DNA of 64,000 nucleotides from Cryptoclostridium sp964637365 (GTDB taxonomy: Bacteria; Bacillota; Dehalobacteriia; UBA7702): positions 1-64,000 of the forward strand of contig CAZWWH010000011.1 of the NCBI GenBank assembly GCA_964637365.1, given 5' to 3'. The number at the start of each line of letters is the position of its first letter. Position 1 is the first letter of the stretch. A model generated the notes under the pieces. The model did no database searches. It had not been told where the DNA came from and saw only the letters and a list, made by a program, of their open reading frames with translations. Shown piece by piece: positions 43,920 through 53,079 of this stretch. A program made the position numbers and the translations under genes.

Positions 43920-44303
43920 ATGACTGATAAGGAATTGCGGAGGTTAAGCCGCTCAGAACTTCTGAAAATGCTTTTGGAACAGAGCAAAGAGGTGGAACGA
44001 TTATAGACGCAGCTGCAACGGGCCACTGATGCATTGGAAAACCGCCAAATCATGCTGGATGAGGCCGGTTCCATCGCTGAAGCGTCGCTCCGAATCAATC
44101 AAGTTTTTGAAGTCGCACAACAGGCGGCGGATTAATACCTTGAAAACATACAACAGCTGAGTGGCCGTCAGACCGAGGTTTGCACAAAACTGGAAGAAGA
44201 AAGCCGCCGTGAATCAGAGAAGTTGCTTGCGGTGACCAAGGTAAGATGTCAAACCATGGAGGCAGAAACCGAAGTGAAGTGCAGCCAAATGATTCAGTCC
44301 GTG
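43920..44303 (+). pseudogene. coiled-coil protein of phage/mobile origin with two in-frame stops
   Basis: From the ATG at 43920 (behind AAGGAG) the frame gives MTDKELRRLSRSELLKMLLEQ, a coiled coil, and GSIAEASLRIN, then YLENIQQLSGRQTEV. A TAG at about 44005 and a TAA at about 44133 sit in frame at positions that would each be glutamine after one C-to-T change. Proteins starting MTDKELRxLSRxDLLEMLLEQ are common in integrative elements of gut Firmicutes. At its 3' end it runs into a reversed gene fragment, so it is also truncated. Confidence 0.6.
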
Positions 44304-44579
44304 GAAGCCGTCCGCCTGATTGTCGGACAGATGCCTGTCCTGGGGAGTGATACACACATCGCACATCACATTTCCCGCAATGCGGTGGATGGCTCTGCAA
44401 ATATCTGCTTTGTCGAGCGTTGCAGTCATTTCAATGATCGCATGGCACACGCCGTGTCCAATCAAGACCTCGACAGCAATTTTCGGATTTTCCTCTGTGG
44501 CATACGCCAGGTCTACGATAGCACCGGCAATACGGTCAGCCACCTTGTCCGGGTGGGACGGATTTACTTTTTCAATCAT
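44303..44579 (-). pseudogene. phage-type S-adenosylmethionine synthetase, N-terminal fragment
   Basis: MIEKVNPSHPDKVADRIAGAIVDLA and VEVLIGHGVCHAIIEM are the start of a divergent methionine adenosyltransferase encoded by Clostridia phages, with the ATP-site His in PSHPDK. Similarity stops at about residue 92 (LSDNQADG), where the DNA switches to the opposite-strand pseudogene. It is a different lineage from the chromosomal metK at 60 kb. ATG overlaps the end of the terminase gene. Inactive. Confidence 0.65.
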
Positions 44580-45012
44580 GCAGTGTTCCTTTCCGCGCCG
44601 TCAGCAGGCGCTCCATCAAATCGTCCTGCAGGTTTGCTCCGCTGTACTCGGTGGAGCAGTTCTCCTTAACGATCTGATATATTTCGTTCCACAGGCGGTT
44701 TGCCTGGTTCATGTAGTTGATGCCGATGTTGATAAAGGGTGACGGGATCGGCTTTCCCGTGGTGGGATGCTTGGAGAGGTATCCCAAGGTGGATGTCATC
44801 TCCTCGCACTGAATCCATCTGGCGGCACATATGGCGTACCGCTCCGAAAGCTGTGGAGATACTACGGCGGTGCATCCGATGGATTTGAGCCAGTTCCAGG
44901 TTTCCTCGTAGATTGCCTTTGCCTGAAGCTGCCCGCCGTCTGCAAGGGGCAGCTTGTGATGCACCTTTTCGGCAGGTTTGTAGATGCCGTGCTTCAAGCA
45001 CTCCTCACACAT
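44572..45012 (-). CDS. HNH fragment fused to phage terminase small subunit (P27-like)
   Basis: The first 28 residues (CEECLKHGIYKPAEKVHHK LPL) are part of an HNH endonuclease. The remaining residues (LQAKAIYEETWNWLKSIGC, then CEEMTSTLGYLSKHP and a helical end) match P27-family small terminase subunits. In phages these are neighbouring separate genes; here a deletion joined them. The combined frame is open, but both activities are doubtful. It marks a prophage scar immediately before the sulfur island. Confidence 0.6.
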   Translation of the reverse strand: MCEECLKHGIYKPAEKVHHKLPLADGGQLQAKAIYEETWNWLKSIGCTAVVSPQLSERYAICAARWIQCEEMTSTLGYLSKHPTTGKPIPSPFINIGINYMNQANRLWNEIYQIVKENCSTEYSGANLQDDLMERLLTARKGTLHD

Positions 45013-45152
45013 TGAGATGTGAGCTCGTGCTTTCTCGCCTCCTCGCTTATCTAAAATACATCTCGTATCGGCAAACCGGAAAGGTTGAAGGAAAAAACTT
45101 ATATTTTTTCAAAAAATTTTTTAAATAAAGTTAAAAAAGGCGATATATAGGC

Positions 45153-45188
45153 AAAAGGTCAACCCACACAAGGCGGATTGACCTTTTT
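45153..45188. terminator. bidirectional terminator at the island's left edge
   Basis: AAAAGGTCAA (45153-45162) pairs with TTGACCTTTTT (45178-45188). It would end the long minus-strand operon that finishes at 45280. Confidence 0.85.
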
Positions 45189-45279
45189 ACTTTACAATAA
45201 AGCAAGTTGCTATATCTTGCCTTGTAGTAGCGATGTTTTTATAATTACACTTTTCAAAGCGTTCTTTTTTCACGCATAC

Positions 45280-46446
45280 TTATCTGACGGCTATCTTCCG
45301 TTTCATACTTTCCAAGCGGTTCAGCGCCTCGTTGAGCGTTTCATCCTTCTTGGCAAAGTGCATACGGATCAGATGATTGACCGGCTCGCGGAAAAAGCTT
45401 GAACCGGGGACAGCGCCTACGCCGACATCTTTTGCAAGAATCTCGCAAAACTCAAGATCGGACGCATAGCCGAACTCCGAAATATCCAGCAGGACATAGT
45501 ACGCGCCCTGGGGCGTGGTGTGTGCGATGCCGAGATCGTCAAGCCCTTTCAGGAACAAATCCCGCTTGCCCGTGTATTTATCCTGCAACCATTTGTAGTA
45601 ATCGTCCCCGAACCGAAGCCCCGTGACGGCGGCTTCCTGAAGCGGAGCTGCCGCGCCGACGGTGAGAAAATCGTGCACCTTTTTCGCCACGTCGATGATA
45701 TGCGGCGGCGCGATGATATATCCGAGCCGCCAGCCTGTGATGGAATAGGTCTTTGACAGCGACGAGCAGGAGATTGTCCGTTTCCACATGCCGGGAAGTG
45801 AAGCGAAATAAATATGCTTGTGCGGCTCATACACGATGTGCTCATACACTTCGTCAGAAATAACGAAGGTATCATACTTTTCCGCGAAATCGGCAATCAG
45901 CTTTAGCTCGTCATAGGTAAACACCTTGCCGCACGGATTGGAGGGGTTACAAAGAATCAACGCTTTCGGATGCTGCTTAAACGCCGCTTCCAGCTCGTCT
46001 GCATTGAAATTGAATTCCGGCGGATACAGCGGCACATAGATAGGCTCCGCCCCGGAGAGGATCGTATCCGCTCCGTAATTCTCATAAAAGGGGGAAAATA
46101 CAATCACCTTATCGCCGGGATTTGCCACGGTCATCATAGCCGCCATCATGGCTTCGGTACTGCCGCAGGTGACGACAATCTCACCGTTCGGGTCGATTTT
46201 ACGTCCCATCAGGCGGGACTGCTTCTCCGCAAGGGCTTCTCTGAAATTCTGTGCGCCCCATGTGATGGAATACTGGTGAAAGTCCTCCTTTGTTACCTCG
46301 GCAAGACGATCCAGTATTTCCTTCGGCGGGTCAAAATCGGGAAATCCCTGCGAGAGATTTACCGCACCGTACTTCAGCGATACGCGCGTCATACGGCGTA
46401 TCACGGAATCGGTAAAGGTTTCGGTTCGTTTTGAAAGCTCGGGCAT
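45280..46446 (-). CDS. class I aminotransferase (YbdL/kynurenine-glutamine transaminase-like)
   Basis: A 388-aa PLP aminotransferase. NLSQGFPDFDPP near residue 30, PSNPCGKVF near 170, DEVYEHIVY near 199 and the PLP lysine in SLSKTYSITGWRLGY near 233. The N-terminus is like E. coli YbdL, which prefers methionine, and kynurenine aminotransferases. It would produce a 2-oxoacid from an amino acid (Met, aromatic or a sulfonated analogue). Last gene of the operon, 14 bp after the ligase gene. The keto-acid product is the expected substrate of the oxidoreductase upstream. Confidence 0.85.
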   Translation of the reverse strand: MPELSKRTETFTDSVIRRMTRVSLKYGAVNLSQGFPDFDPPKEILDRLAEVTKEDFHQYSITWGAQNFREALAEKQSRLMGRKIDPNGEIVVTCGSTEAMMAAMMTVANPGDKVIVFSPFYENYGADTILSGAEPIYVPLYPPEFNFNADELEAAFKQHPKALILCNPSNPCGKVFTYDELKLIADFAEKYDTFVISDEVYEHIVYEPHKHIYFASLPGMWKRTISCSSLSKTYSITGWRLGYIIAPPHIIDVAKKVHDFLTVGAAAPLQEAAVTGLRFGDDYYKWLQDKYTGKRDLFLKGLDDLGIAHTTPQGAYYVLLDISEFGYASDLEFCEILAKDVGVGAVPGSSFFREPVNHLIRMHFAKKDETLNEALNRLESMKRKIAVR

Positions 46447-46460
46447 TGATATCCCCCCAA

Positions 46461-47801
46461 TTATATACTGTAATCGAGCTTACGCTCGTCGATGATTCTC
46501 TTGGATTTGTGCTCGGAACGAGTATCGAGTCCGCCGTCGGGATGAACAATAACATTGTAAGGCTTTACGCCAATGCGCGCCTTCAGCGCTGCGGATACCT
46601 CTGCTGCGACTGCTTCATCCGTTGCCGGATTGTCGGCATTCTTCTCGATTTCCACAGAGTACTTGCAGGTGTAATCCTTTTCAAATACACGAATCAGATA
46701 TTCGCCGGTAATGCCGGAAAGCTCACGGATGACCGCCTCAATATCGCTGGGAAATACATTGACTGCAGAAACGATAAACATATCGTCTTTTCTGCCGTTA
46801 ATATGGATTCTGCCGTGGGTTCTGCCGCAGGAGCAAGGCGTATTGTCGATCCAGCCAATGTCGCCCGTGCGGAAACGGATCAGCGGACGAGCGTGCTTCC
46901 GCAAAGTGGTAAACACAAGCTCTCCAACCTCGCCGGGTTTCAAAATCTCTCCTGTATGAATGTCAACCGTTTCAACAAGAATATGGTTTTCAGCGATATG
47001 TAAGCCGTCCTTTGCTTCACACATTGCGGCGCAAGCGCCGAAGATATCGGACAGACCGTAGAAGTCATAAACGTCAGCCCCCCACAGATCCTCAATCGCT
47101 TTTCTTGTAGCATCGATTGAGCCGCCAAGCTCTCCTGCCACAATGATCTTTTTAATATTCAAGTCCTTTTTGGGGTCAATACCGCTTTTCAGCGCTTTTT
47201 CGCCTAATTGCCATGCGTAGGAAGGGCTGGTCCAGATTACTGTCGGCTGATAAGTTTTCAGCACAAACAATAGTCTCTCACTGGGAAGCGTGCCGCCCCA
47301 AATGCAGAGCGCGCCGAGATTCTGCGCACCGATAACATCAGGTCCGCCAACATACAGCGAAAAATTCAGCGCATGCACATAGCGATCCTTCGGTCTCATG
47401 CCGACCTGCCAGAACCAACGGCTTTCGGTCTCCTGAAATTCATCAAAATCCTTTTTGGTGAAAGGACTCATGGTTGGCACACCGGTAGAGCCGGAAGAAG
47501 TGGAGATAAACACTACATCTTCTTCGGGAACAGCGGCAAGTTCACCGAGGAATGAGCCGACGCCCTGTGTATCGCGCTGCGTTTTTTTATCGATAAACGG
47601 GAATTTCTGAATATCGGAAAGCGTCTTGATATCATACGGCTTTACTCCCGCTTCATCAAAGGAACGCTTATAGTACGGCGCATTGTCATAGGCAAACTGA
47701 ACGATCTCTTTCAGATCGGTAAGCTGTCTCTTTTCCAGTTCCTCTCGCGGAAGGGTTTCCAGTTCTTCATCCCAATACTTGTTGTTTGCATCTCTGCTCA
47801 T
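46461..47801 (-). CDS. phenylacetate-CoA ligase-like adenylate-forming enzyme
   Basis: A 446-aa member of the PaaK branch. ATP-binding STSSGSTGVPT (about residue 102), YGLSDIFG (about 247), RFRTGDIGWID and the C-terminal hinge GRKDDMFIVSAVNVFP. It would form an acyl-CoA from an acid, or run in reverse to conserve energy from the CoA ester made by the oxidoreductase. PaaK homologues often accompany indolepyruvate or 2-oxoacid:ferredoxin oxidoreductases in anaerobes. Twenty bases follow before the aminotransferase; the specific acid is unknown. Confidence 0.85.
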   Translation of the reverse strand: MSRDANNKYWDEELETLPREELEKRQLTDLKEIVQFAYDNAPYYKRSFDEAGVKPYDIKTLSDIQKFPFIDKKTQRDTQGVGSFLGELAAVPEEDVVFISTSSGSTGVPTMSPFTKKDFDEFQETESRWFWQVGMRPKDRYVHALNFSLYVGGPDVIGAQNLGALCIWGGTLPSERLLFVLKTYQPTVIWTSPSYAWQLGEKALKSGIDPKKDLNIKKIIVAGELGGSIDATRKAIEDLWGADVYDFYGLSDIFGACAAMCEAKDGLHIAENHILVETVDIHTGEILKPGEVGELVFTTLRKHARPLIRFRTGDIGWIDNTPCSCGRTHGRIHINGRKDDMFIVSAVNVFPSDIEAVIRELSGITGEYLIRVFEKDYTCKYSVEIEKNADNPATDEAVAAEVSAALKARIGVKPYNVIVHPDGGLDTRSEHKSKRIIDERKLDYSI

Positions 47802-47820
47802 GATTGTTTCCTCCTAATCG

Positions 47821-48714
47821 TTAATCGAGCTTAAAATTTCTATGGATCGTTTCCCACTTTGCATCACGGGAATGCTTAATTGTTTCAATATCTTCTTCTG
47901 TCAAATGTTTGAACCGACTTTGTTTTTTCAGATAGTCAGCCACATCGGTAAACTCCTTTGGCTGATGGTTTAATGTAAATTCGCCGTTTTCATATTCGGC
48001 GAGATACCAGAGCCCACAGTCCACAACCTCTTTTGCAATCTCTACGGTATCGTCTGTGGCAATGCCCCAACCTGTGGGACATGGAGCAATGATGTGAATG
48101 TATTTTGTTCCCTTGATTTTTGAGGCTTTTTCCACCTTACGCATGAAATCCGGCAGATATCCGATACTTGCTGTTGCAGCGTAAGGAATACCGTGAGCGG
48201 CAACGATCTCAAACATATTTTTCTTCGGTCTGAGGTTTCCTCGGATATTCTTTCCGGCAGGAGTCGTCGTGGTCTTGGCTCCGAAAGGCGTCAGCGAGCT
48301 TTTCTGAATACCGGTGTTCATGTACGCTTCGTTGTCGTAACAGATATACAGAATATCGTCATTCCGGTCAATTGCGCCGGACAATGCCTGCAAACCGATA
48401 TCGGCTGTTCCGCCGTCGCCGGCGAAGCCCACCGCATGGAAATCGGTGATTCCCTGTGCGCGAAGTCCCGCTTCTATCCCTGCCAACATGGAAGCGGTTC
48501 CGGCGAAAGTAGAGATGATGGCGTTGTTGCCGAAGCATAACTGCGGGAAGTTGAATCCCACCGCCGACATACAGCCTGCGGGAAGAACGGCAACCGAACG
48601 CTCACCCAATACTTTTAATGCGATCCGCACGGCGAGACTGCCGCCGCAGCCGGCGCATGCCTTGTGACCGTAGAAGAACTCGTCTTCGTTCAGCGTTTTT
48701 GCAGTAATGCTCAT
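47821..48714 (-). CDS. 2-oxoacid:ferredoxin oxidoreductase, beta subunit
   Basis: A 297-aa TPP-binding subunit. CAGCGGSLAVR near residue 18 provides iron-sulfur ligands; GDGGTADIGLQALSGAIDRND with DNEAYMNTG is the TPP/Mg motif; PCPTGWG near 210. Similar to PorB/VorB. With the alpha, gamma and delta genes it forms a four-subunit enzyme that oxidatively decarboxylates a 2-oxoacid to acyl-CoA, reducing ferredoxin. Overlaps the alpha gene by four bases. Confidence 0.92.
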   Translation of the reverse strand: MSITAKTLNEDEFFYGHKACAGCGGSLAVRIALKVLGERSVAVLPAGCMSAVGFNFPQLCFGNNAIISTFAGTASMLAGIEAGLRAQGITDFHAVGFAGDGGTADIGLQALSGAIDRNDDILYICYDNEAYMNTGIQKSSLTPFGAKTTTTPAGKNIRGNLRPKKNMFEIVAAHGIPYAATASIGYLPDFMRKVEKASKIKGTKYIHIIAPCPTGWGIATDDTVEIAKEVVDCGLWYLAEYENGEFTLNHQPKEFTDVADYLKKQSRFKHLTEEDIETIKHSRDAKWETIHRNFKLD

Positions 48715-49877
48715 TCTTCCTCACCTCCGATTCCGATAAATTTCACTTTGACCTTTTCTTTTTTTAACTCTGAAAAAATGCTTTCAATCTCTTCTGCAGA
48801 GATGTTTCTGCCGCCGAGTCCCCCAATATAATTGGAGGTCGGGATCGATAGTCCTGCCTTTTGCAGAGCAGAATTTACATTGGTATAAACCGTTCCTTCG
48901 TTTCCGAAGGAGACGTCTTTTTCCAAAACTGCTACTGCTTTAGCCTTCCGGACGGCAGACGCGATCTCTTCATTTGGAAAGGGACGAAGATACCGAATGC
49001 GAAGCAGTCCGGCCTTTTCGCCTTTCTCTCTCAGCCGATCCACGGTTTCTTTTACAAGTCCTGCGATGCTTCCGAGCGTAATCAAAATATAGTCTGCATC
49101 CTCGGTATGGTAGCTCTCGGTCAGTCCTGTATACCGCCGGCCGAATATTTCTGCAAATCTGTCCTCTGCTTCTGCAATTGCTTTTGCCGCATTCAAAAGA
49201 CCGATATGCTCTTTGTATTTAAAAGCCGTGTTATGGGCAGGACCGGCAGAAAAGCCGAGATTGCGGGGATGTTCAAGGTCCAGCTTGTTCTCCGTCTCGA
49301 ATTTCGGAAGAAAAGCGTCCGCCTGTTCCGCCGTCGGGACGTCCACTACCTCATAGGTATGCGTCAGCACAAACCCGTCCAGATTTGCCATAAACGGCGT
49401 GGATACCTCCTTCTTCTCCGCTATGTAATAGCTCATCAGCGCCAAATCCAACGCTTCCTGTGCGTCTACCGCATAAGCCTGTATCCATCCGCAGTCAAGC
49501 TGTGAAATGGAATCCCGCTGATCGCCGTAGATGTTCCACGGGAGAGCCGTAGAGCGGTTGGCATTCATCATTACAATGGGAAAACGTCCGCCGGACGCAT
49601 AGGTCAGGCACTCCGCCATATACAGAAGTCCCTGGGAAGAGGTAGCGGTAAAAGCTCTTGCTCCCACTGCCGATGCGCCCATTGCGCAAGACAGCGCCGA
49701 ATGCTCCGACTCCACATGGATAAACTCAGAAGCAAGGCTGCCGTCCTCCACCATTTCGGAAAGCTTTTCTACCACGATGGTCTGCGGCGTAATGGGATAT
49801 GCCGAAATCACCTGGGGTCTTGCCAAGCGGAGTCCCTCGGCAAAGGCTTCATTGCCGGATAAGAATTTCTTTGCCAT
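48711..49877 (-). CDS. 2-oxoacid:ferredoxin oxidoreductase, alpha subunit
   Basis: A 388-aa PorA/VorA-type subunit: AYPITPQTIVVEKLSEM near the start, FIHVESEHSALSCAMGASAVGARAFTATSSQG, and a C-terminal domain with RIRYLRPFPNEEI. It binds the 2-oxoacid and CoA and forms the active site with beta. Overlaps delta by one base and beta by four, so subunits are translated together. Closer to the VOR/2-oxoacid group than to pyruvate enzymes, but substrate choice cannot be read from sequence. Confidence 0.92.
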   Translation of the reverse strand: MAKKFLSGNEAFAEGLRLARPQVISAYPITPQTIVVEKLSEMVEDGSLASEFIHVESEHSALSCAMGASAVGARAFTATSSQGLLYMAECLTYASGGRFPIVMMNANRSTALPWNIYGDQRDSISQLDCGWIQAYAVDAQEALDLALMSYYIAEKKEVSTPFMANLDGFVLTHTYEVVDVPTAEQADAFLPKFETENKLDLEHPRNLGFSAGPAHNTAFKYKEHIGLLNAAKAIAEAEDRFAEIFGRRYTGLTESYHTEDADYILITLGSIAGLVKETVDRLREKGEKAGLLRIRYLRPFPNEEIASAVRKAKAVAVLEKDVSFGNEGTVYTNVNSALQKAGLSIPTSNYIGGLGGRNISAEEIESIFSELKKEKVKVKFIGIGGEEE

Positions 49878-50167
49878 TATTTTTCCGCCTCCATTTCAAT
49901 TGCGCCGGACTTACATATCTTTTTACAGATGCCGCAGCCTTTGCAAAAATCATAATCAATCGATACCTTTCCTCCATCCCTGAAAATAACGCCGTCCGGA
50001 CAGTGCAGATAGCATTGCAAACAGCTTACACATTTTTCTTTATCGATAACCGGTCGGATGTTGCGCCAACCGGCGTTTTTGGTTACCAGATATCCGGCTT
50101 CATAAGCGGTTGCGTCAGGGATCTCCGACAGCTTTTCGGGTATCTTATCTCTTAAATACGGCTTCAT
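49877..50167 (-). CDS. 2-oxoacid:ferredoxin oxidoreductase, delta (ferredoxin) subunit
   Basis: A 96-aa dicluster ferredoxin subunit. Two [4Fe-4S] motifs: CVSCLQCYLHC P near residue 46 and CKGCGICKKIC near 74. It shuttles electrons from the TPP site to external ferredoxin. Sits between gamma and alpha, overlapping both by a few bases, as in other porGDAB operons. Confidence 0.92.
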   Translation of the reverse strand: MKPYLRDKIPEKLSEIPDATAYEAGYLVTKNAGWRNIRPVIDKEKCVSCLQCYLHCPDGVIFRDGGKVSIDYDFCKGCGICKKICKSGAIEMEAEK

Positions 50168-50700
50168 CTGTCGCCTTCCTTTCTGATTTCTTCGGCAGCC
50201 GCTCTCACCGCCGCAATATTCTTTTCATGCAGCTTTTTCGGCATATTCTGTATTACGGCATCCTCAATATTTTGGATGGAAATCCCGCTGTATACGGCGG
50301 CAAATGCGCCAAGCATAATGGTGTTGGTAATTGGCAGCTTCAAAATTTCCTCCGCCAGCTTATCCCCATCCAGCGCCATGATGCGGTGATCCGAAACCGG
50401 ATGCTTTGTGTTTAGAAGAATTTTTCCGTTCGGTTTTAATTCTTTAAGCGCCTGATTTGAAAATAAAGTGTCGTCAAGAAAAATGCTGAAATCCGCTTTT
50501 TCAATCTCGCTGCGATTGCCGATAGGTTTTGTATCCAGTTTTGTAAAAGCTCGAATCGGCGCGCCTCTGCGTTCGGGGCCAAAGGATGGAAACGCAAGCG
50601 CATAACTGCTGTCATCCCGAAGTGTAAATGCAGCCCCCAGCAGTCTCGCCGCTGTAAATGCACCCTGACCGCCTCTGCCGTGCCATAAAATCTCTGTCAT
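50164..50700 (-). CDS. 2-oxoacid:ferredoxin oxidoreductase, gamma subunit
   Basis: A 178-aa gamma subunit: WHGRGGQGAFTAARLLGAAF at the start and FPSFGPERRGAPIRAFTKL. The C-terminus forms the ferredoxin-interacting domain. First of the four oxidoreductase genes, 18 bp after the AhpD-like gene. Confidence 0.92.
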   Translation of the reverse strand: MTEILWHGRGGQGAFTAARLLGAAFTLRDDSSYALAFPSFGPERRGAPIRAFTKLDTKPIGNRSEIEKADFSIFLDDTLFSNQALKELKPNGKILLNTKHPVSDHRIMALDGDKLAEEILKLPITNTIMLGAFAAVYSGISIQNIEDAVIQNMPKKLHEKNIAAVRAAAEEIRKEGDR

Positions 50701-50717
50701 GGAAAACTCCTTTCCTC

Positions 50718-51245
50718 TTATCGCTTCTGATACGACAGCAAATAATCGTCCAATTCTACCTGAAGGGCATTATTGAAAGTGTTGTTTGCTACGATCATAG
50801 AAGCATACGCCGTAATTTCGACCATCTGCTTTTCGGTGTATCGCTCCTGAAGAGCATCCAATATTTCATTCGGAACATGCGCTGCATTTTGTGCAAACGC
50901 CCGTCCGAAAGAAATCAATAAATTCTCTTCATCGGTGAATGCAAAGGTCTCAAAGTCGATATTCTGATCAATCAGGATTTTCCGAAAATAGTTTGAACAG
51001 ATTAAGCAGTCGTTTTCCGCGGAAATCGCATATCCGAGAAATTCGGTTGCCCTTTTTCCGAGAAATGTTTCCACTGTTTCAATCATTCCGTATACGCCGT
51101 CCTCCAAAGCCTGAAATGCGGGAACAGAGTGTAAAAGAGTCTCTTTCATGTTGGTAATGCGATACCCCTTTGCCTTATGTCCGTCCATGACCGCTTTAAC
51201 TTCGTCCGAAGCCTTTTCGTACGGTATGCGTGATATTCGTGCCAT
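50718..51245 (-). CDS. carboxymuconolactone decarboxylase/AhpD-like protein
   Basis: A 175-aa helical protein of the AhpD/CMD fold. The CxxC pair is in ENDCLICSNYF (about residue 77); in AhpD the motif continues to a histidine (CxxCxxxH) that assists the redox cysteine, and here that place is Phe. The family reduces peroxides with a thiol or supports oxidoreductases. Its place between transporter and oxidoreductase genes suggests protection or repair of the oxygen-sensitive enzyme; an unknown catalytic role is possible. Confidence 0.8.
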   Translation of the reverse strand: MARISRIPYEKASDEVKAVMDGHKAKGYRITNMKETLLHSVPAFQALEDGVYGMIETVETFLGKRATEFLGYAISAENDCLICSNYFRKILIDQNIDFETFAFTDEENLLISFGRAFAQNAAHVPNEILDALQERYTEKQMVEITAYASMIVANNTFNNALQVELDDYLLSYQKR

Positions 51246-51257
51246 TTTTTTGCCTCC

Positions 51258-52178
51258 TTATCGCTTCCAACGAAGCAAATACTGCTGTAATTTATTGAAC
51301 AAGAACGAAATTGCTACCACCACAATTCCGATAACAAGGATTCCGACGATTGTTCTTGTATAGTCACCAAAGTCCGAATAATTTTTAACGTAATATCCAA
51401 GTCCGTCTCTTGCGCCGATCATCTCCGCCGATGTAAGAAGAATAAAGGAAACGGTGAGTCCTTGATTGCAGCCGATAAAGATCTGCGGCAGCGCTGACGG
51501 AAGGATAACGGAAAATAGCATCGTGAACCGATTGACATTCAGGACCTTTGCGGAATCAATCACTTTTTTCTCTACATTCAGCACACCGCTCATGGTACTT
51601 GCTAAAATCGGCCAGAAAGCAGCAAGGAAAATAACAAACACCGACACACTGCGGAAGGTGGGCAAAAGCGCAATTCCGTAGGGAATATACACAATTGGCG
51701 GAATCGCACTTAAAAACTTTGCTATGTATGTTGCCGCATTTCCAAGTCTTGCGCTCCAGCCGATAAAAAGTCCCAGAGGTATGGAAACAACTGCGGCCAA
51801 CAGGTATCCCTGAATGATAATGCCAAGCGAGCTGCGGATGTTGATAAGTATTTTGTCAATGTCTTCTATAAACTGATAAAACACTCTGCCCGGAGGCGGG
51901 AACAAGGATTCTTTCAGTAAATTCAGCTTTGCCGTTGCCAGTGTCCAAAGAATCAAGAGTACAAATAAAAATCCTACAATATCAAGAAATAGGCTAAGTC
52001 CTTGCGGTTTTTTTATCAGCGCGGATACAATTAACACCAATATCTCCACACCGACCGCAAACCACAAAACATATGCGCTTTGCGGTTCCTTCGCGATTTT
52101 ATCCGGAAGGAATTGTACCGCAATGAGAATCAAAAAAAGCAGATTTGTAACACGAAAATATCTTTGTTTGAGCGTCAT
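51258..52178 (-). CDS. ABC transporter permease (SsuC/TauC-like)
   Basis: A 306-aa membrane protein with about seven segments. The C-terminal two thirds match nitrate/sulfonate/taurine permeases, including the EAA-type loop (VIDSAKVLNVNRFTMLFSVILPSALPQIFIG). The N-terminus adds three extra hydrophobic segments (residues 12-80), which most SsuC proteins lack. Its start ATG shares one base with the ATPase stop. Works with the neighbouring ATPase and substrate-binding protein. Confidence 0.9.
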   Translation of the reverse strand: MTLKQRYFRVTNLLFLILIAVQFLPDKIAKEPQSAYVLWFAVGVEILVLIVSALIKKPQGLSLFLDIVGFLFVLLILWTLATAKLNLLKESLFPPPGRVFYQFIEDIDKILINIRSSLGIIIQGYLLAAVVSIPLGLFIGWSARLGNAATYIAKFLSAIPPIVYIPYGIALLPTFRSVSVFVIFLAAFWPILASTMSGVLNVEKKVIDSAKVLNVNRFTMLFSVILPSALPQIFIGCNQGLTVSFILLTSAEMIGARDGLGYYVKNYSDFGDYTRTIVGILVIGIVVVAISFLFNKLQQYLLRWKR

Positions 52179-52990
52179 TACAGTACCACCTCACTTCCAC
52201 CGATTTTGCTGACAATATCGCTGTAAAACAGCGACAGCAATTCGTTTCTAAATTCTCCGTACTCCTTTGTCTGTACCAGTTCCGCACGGTTTCTCGGACG
52301 AGCAAACGGCACGGAAATTTCTTTGTTCACACGACCGGGACGGCTTGACATCATAATAATACGGTCGGAGAGTAATATGGCCTCATCGATATCATGCGTC
52401 ACAAAGATAACGGTTTTCTTCTCCTGTGTGCCATCGCCTTCCCACAGCTTTAAAAGAAGCTCCTGCAATATCGTTCGATTTTTTGCATCGATTGCGCCGA
52501 ACGGTTCATCCATTAAAAGGATATCCATATCCATAGCAAGCGCCCGTGCAATGGCTACTCTCTGCTGCATACCGCCTGAGAGCTGGGAGGGATATTTGTT
52601 TTTGAATTCCTCAAGTCCTACCTTGTCAAGATATTCGTCGGCAATTTTCAGTCTCTCAGCCTTCGGAAGATCTTTCTTGATCTGCTTGATACCGAACGCC
52701 ACATTCTTTCTTGCCGTCATCCACGGAAACAAAGAGTAGTGCTGAAATACTACGCCTCTGTCCGTACCTGTACCATGTATCGGTTTCCCGTCTATCAGAA
52801 TCGAGCCTTTTGTCGGAGCATTGATTCCTTCCAAAATACTGAGAAGCGTACTTTTCCCGCATCCGCTCGAACCGATCACACTGACAAATTCTCCTGCTTC
52901 CACCGAAAAGGATACATTCTCAAGCGCAGTGAAGCGCTCGCTTTTCTCCGTATAATCTACCGTTAAATTCTGTATTTCAATTTTGCTCAA
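52178..52990 (-). CDS. ABC transporter ATP-binding protein (SsuB/TauB-like)
   Basis: A 270-aa ATPase: Walker A GSSGCGKST (about residue 38), Q-loop QHYSLFPW, signature LSGGMQQRVA (about 140), Walker B ILLMDEPFGAID and H-loop VTHDIDEA. This is the nitrate/sulfonate/bicarbonate branch. ATG at 52990. It is 90 bases after the binding-protein gene, and those bases hold a strong hairpin. Confidence 0.92.
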   Translation of the reverse strand: MSKIEIQNLTVDYTEKSERFTALENVSFSVEAGEFVSVIGSSGCGKSTLLSILEGINAPTKGSILIDGKPIHGTGTDRGVVFQHYSLFPWMTARKNVAFGIKQIKKDLPKAERLKIADEYLDKVGLEEFKNKYPSQLSGGMQQRVAIARALAMDMDILLMDEPFGAIDAKNRTILQELLLKLWEGDGTQEKKTVIFVTHDIDEAILLSDRIIMMSSRPGRVNKEISVPFARPRNRAELVQTKEYGEFRNELLSLFYSDIVSKIGGSEVVL

Positions 52991-53038
52991 AGCAAACTCA
53001 CCTCACTATTTCGCTGCTATCTGCATCCTATTCCCAAA

Positions 53039-53070
53039 CGGCAGAACGGAAGTATTATTCCGTTCTGCCG
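53039..53070 (-). other. mRNA hairpin between binding-protein and ATPase genes
   Basis: CGGCAGAACGGAA (53039-53051) pairs perfectly with TTCCGTTCTGCCG (53058-53070), six-base loop, with no T-run on the minus strand (TTTGGG). Such elements protect the upstream mRNA and raise binding-protein expression relative to the membrane components. Confidence 0.75.
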
Positions 53071-53079
53071 CTATCAACA

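Noticed and set aside
44223..44669. 148-codon plus-strand frame
   Set aside because: Antisense to the AdoMet synthetase and terminase fragments, which carry recognisable motifs.
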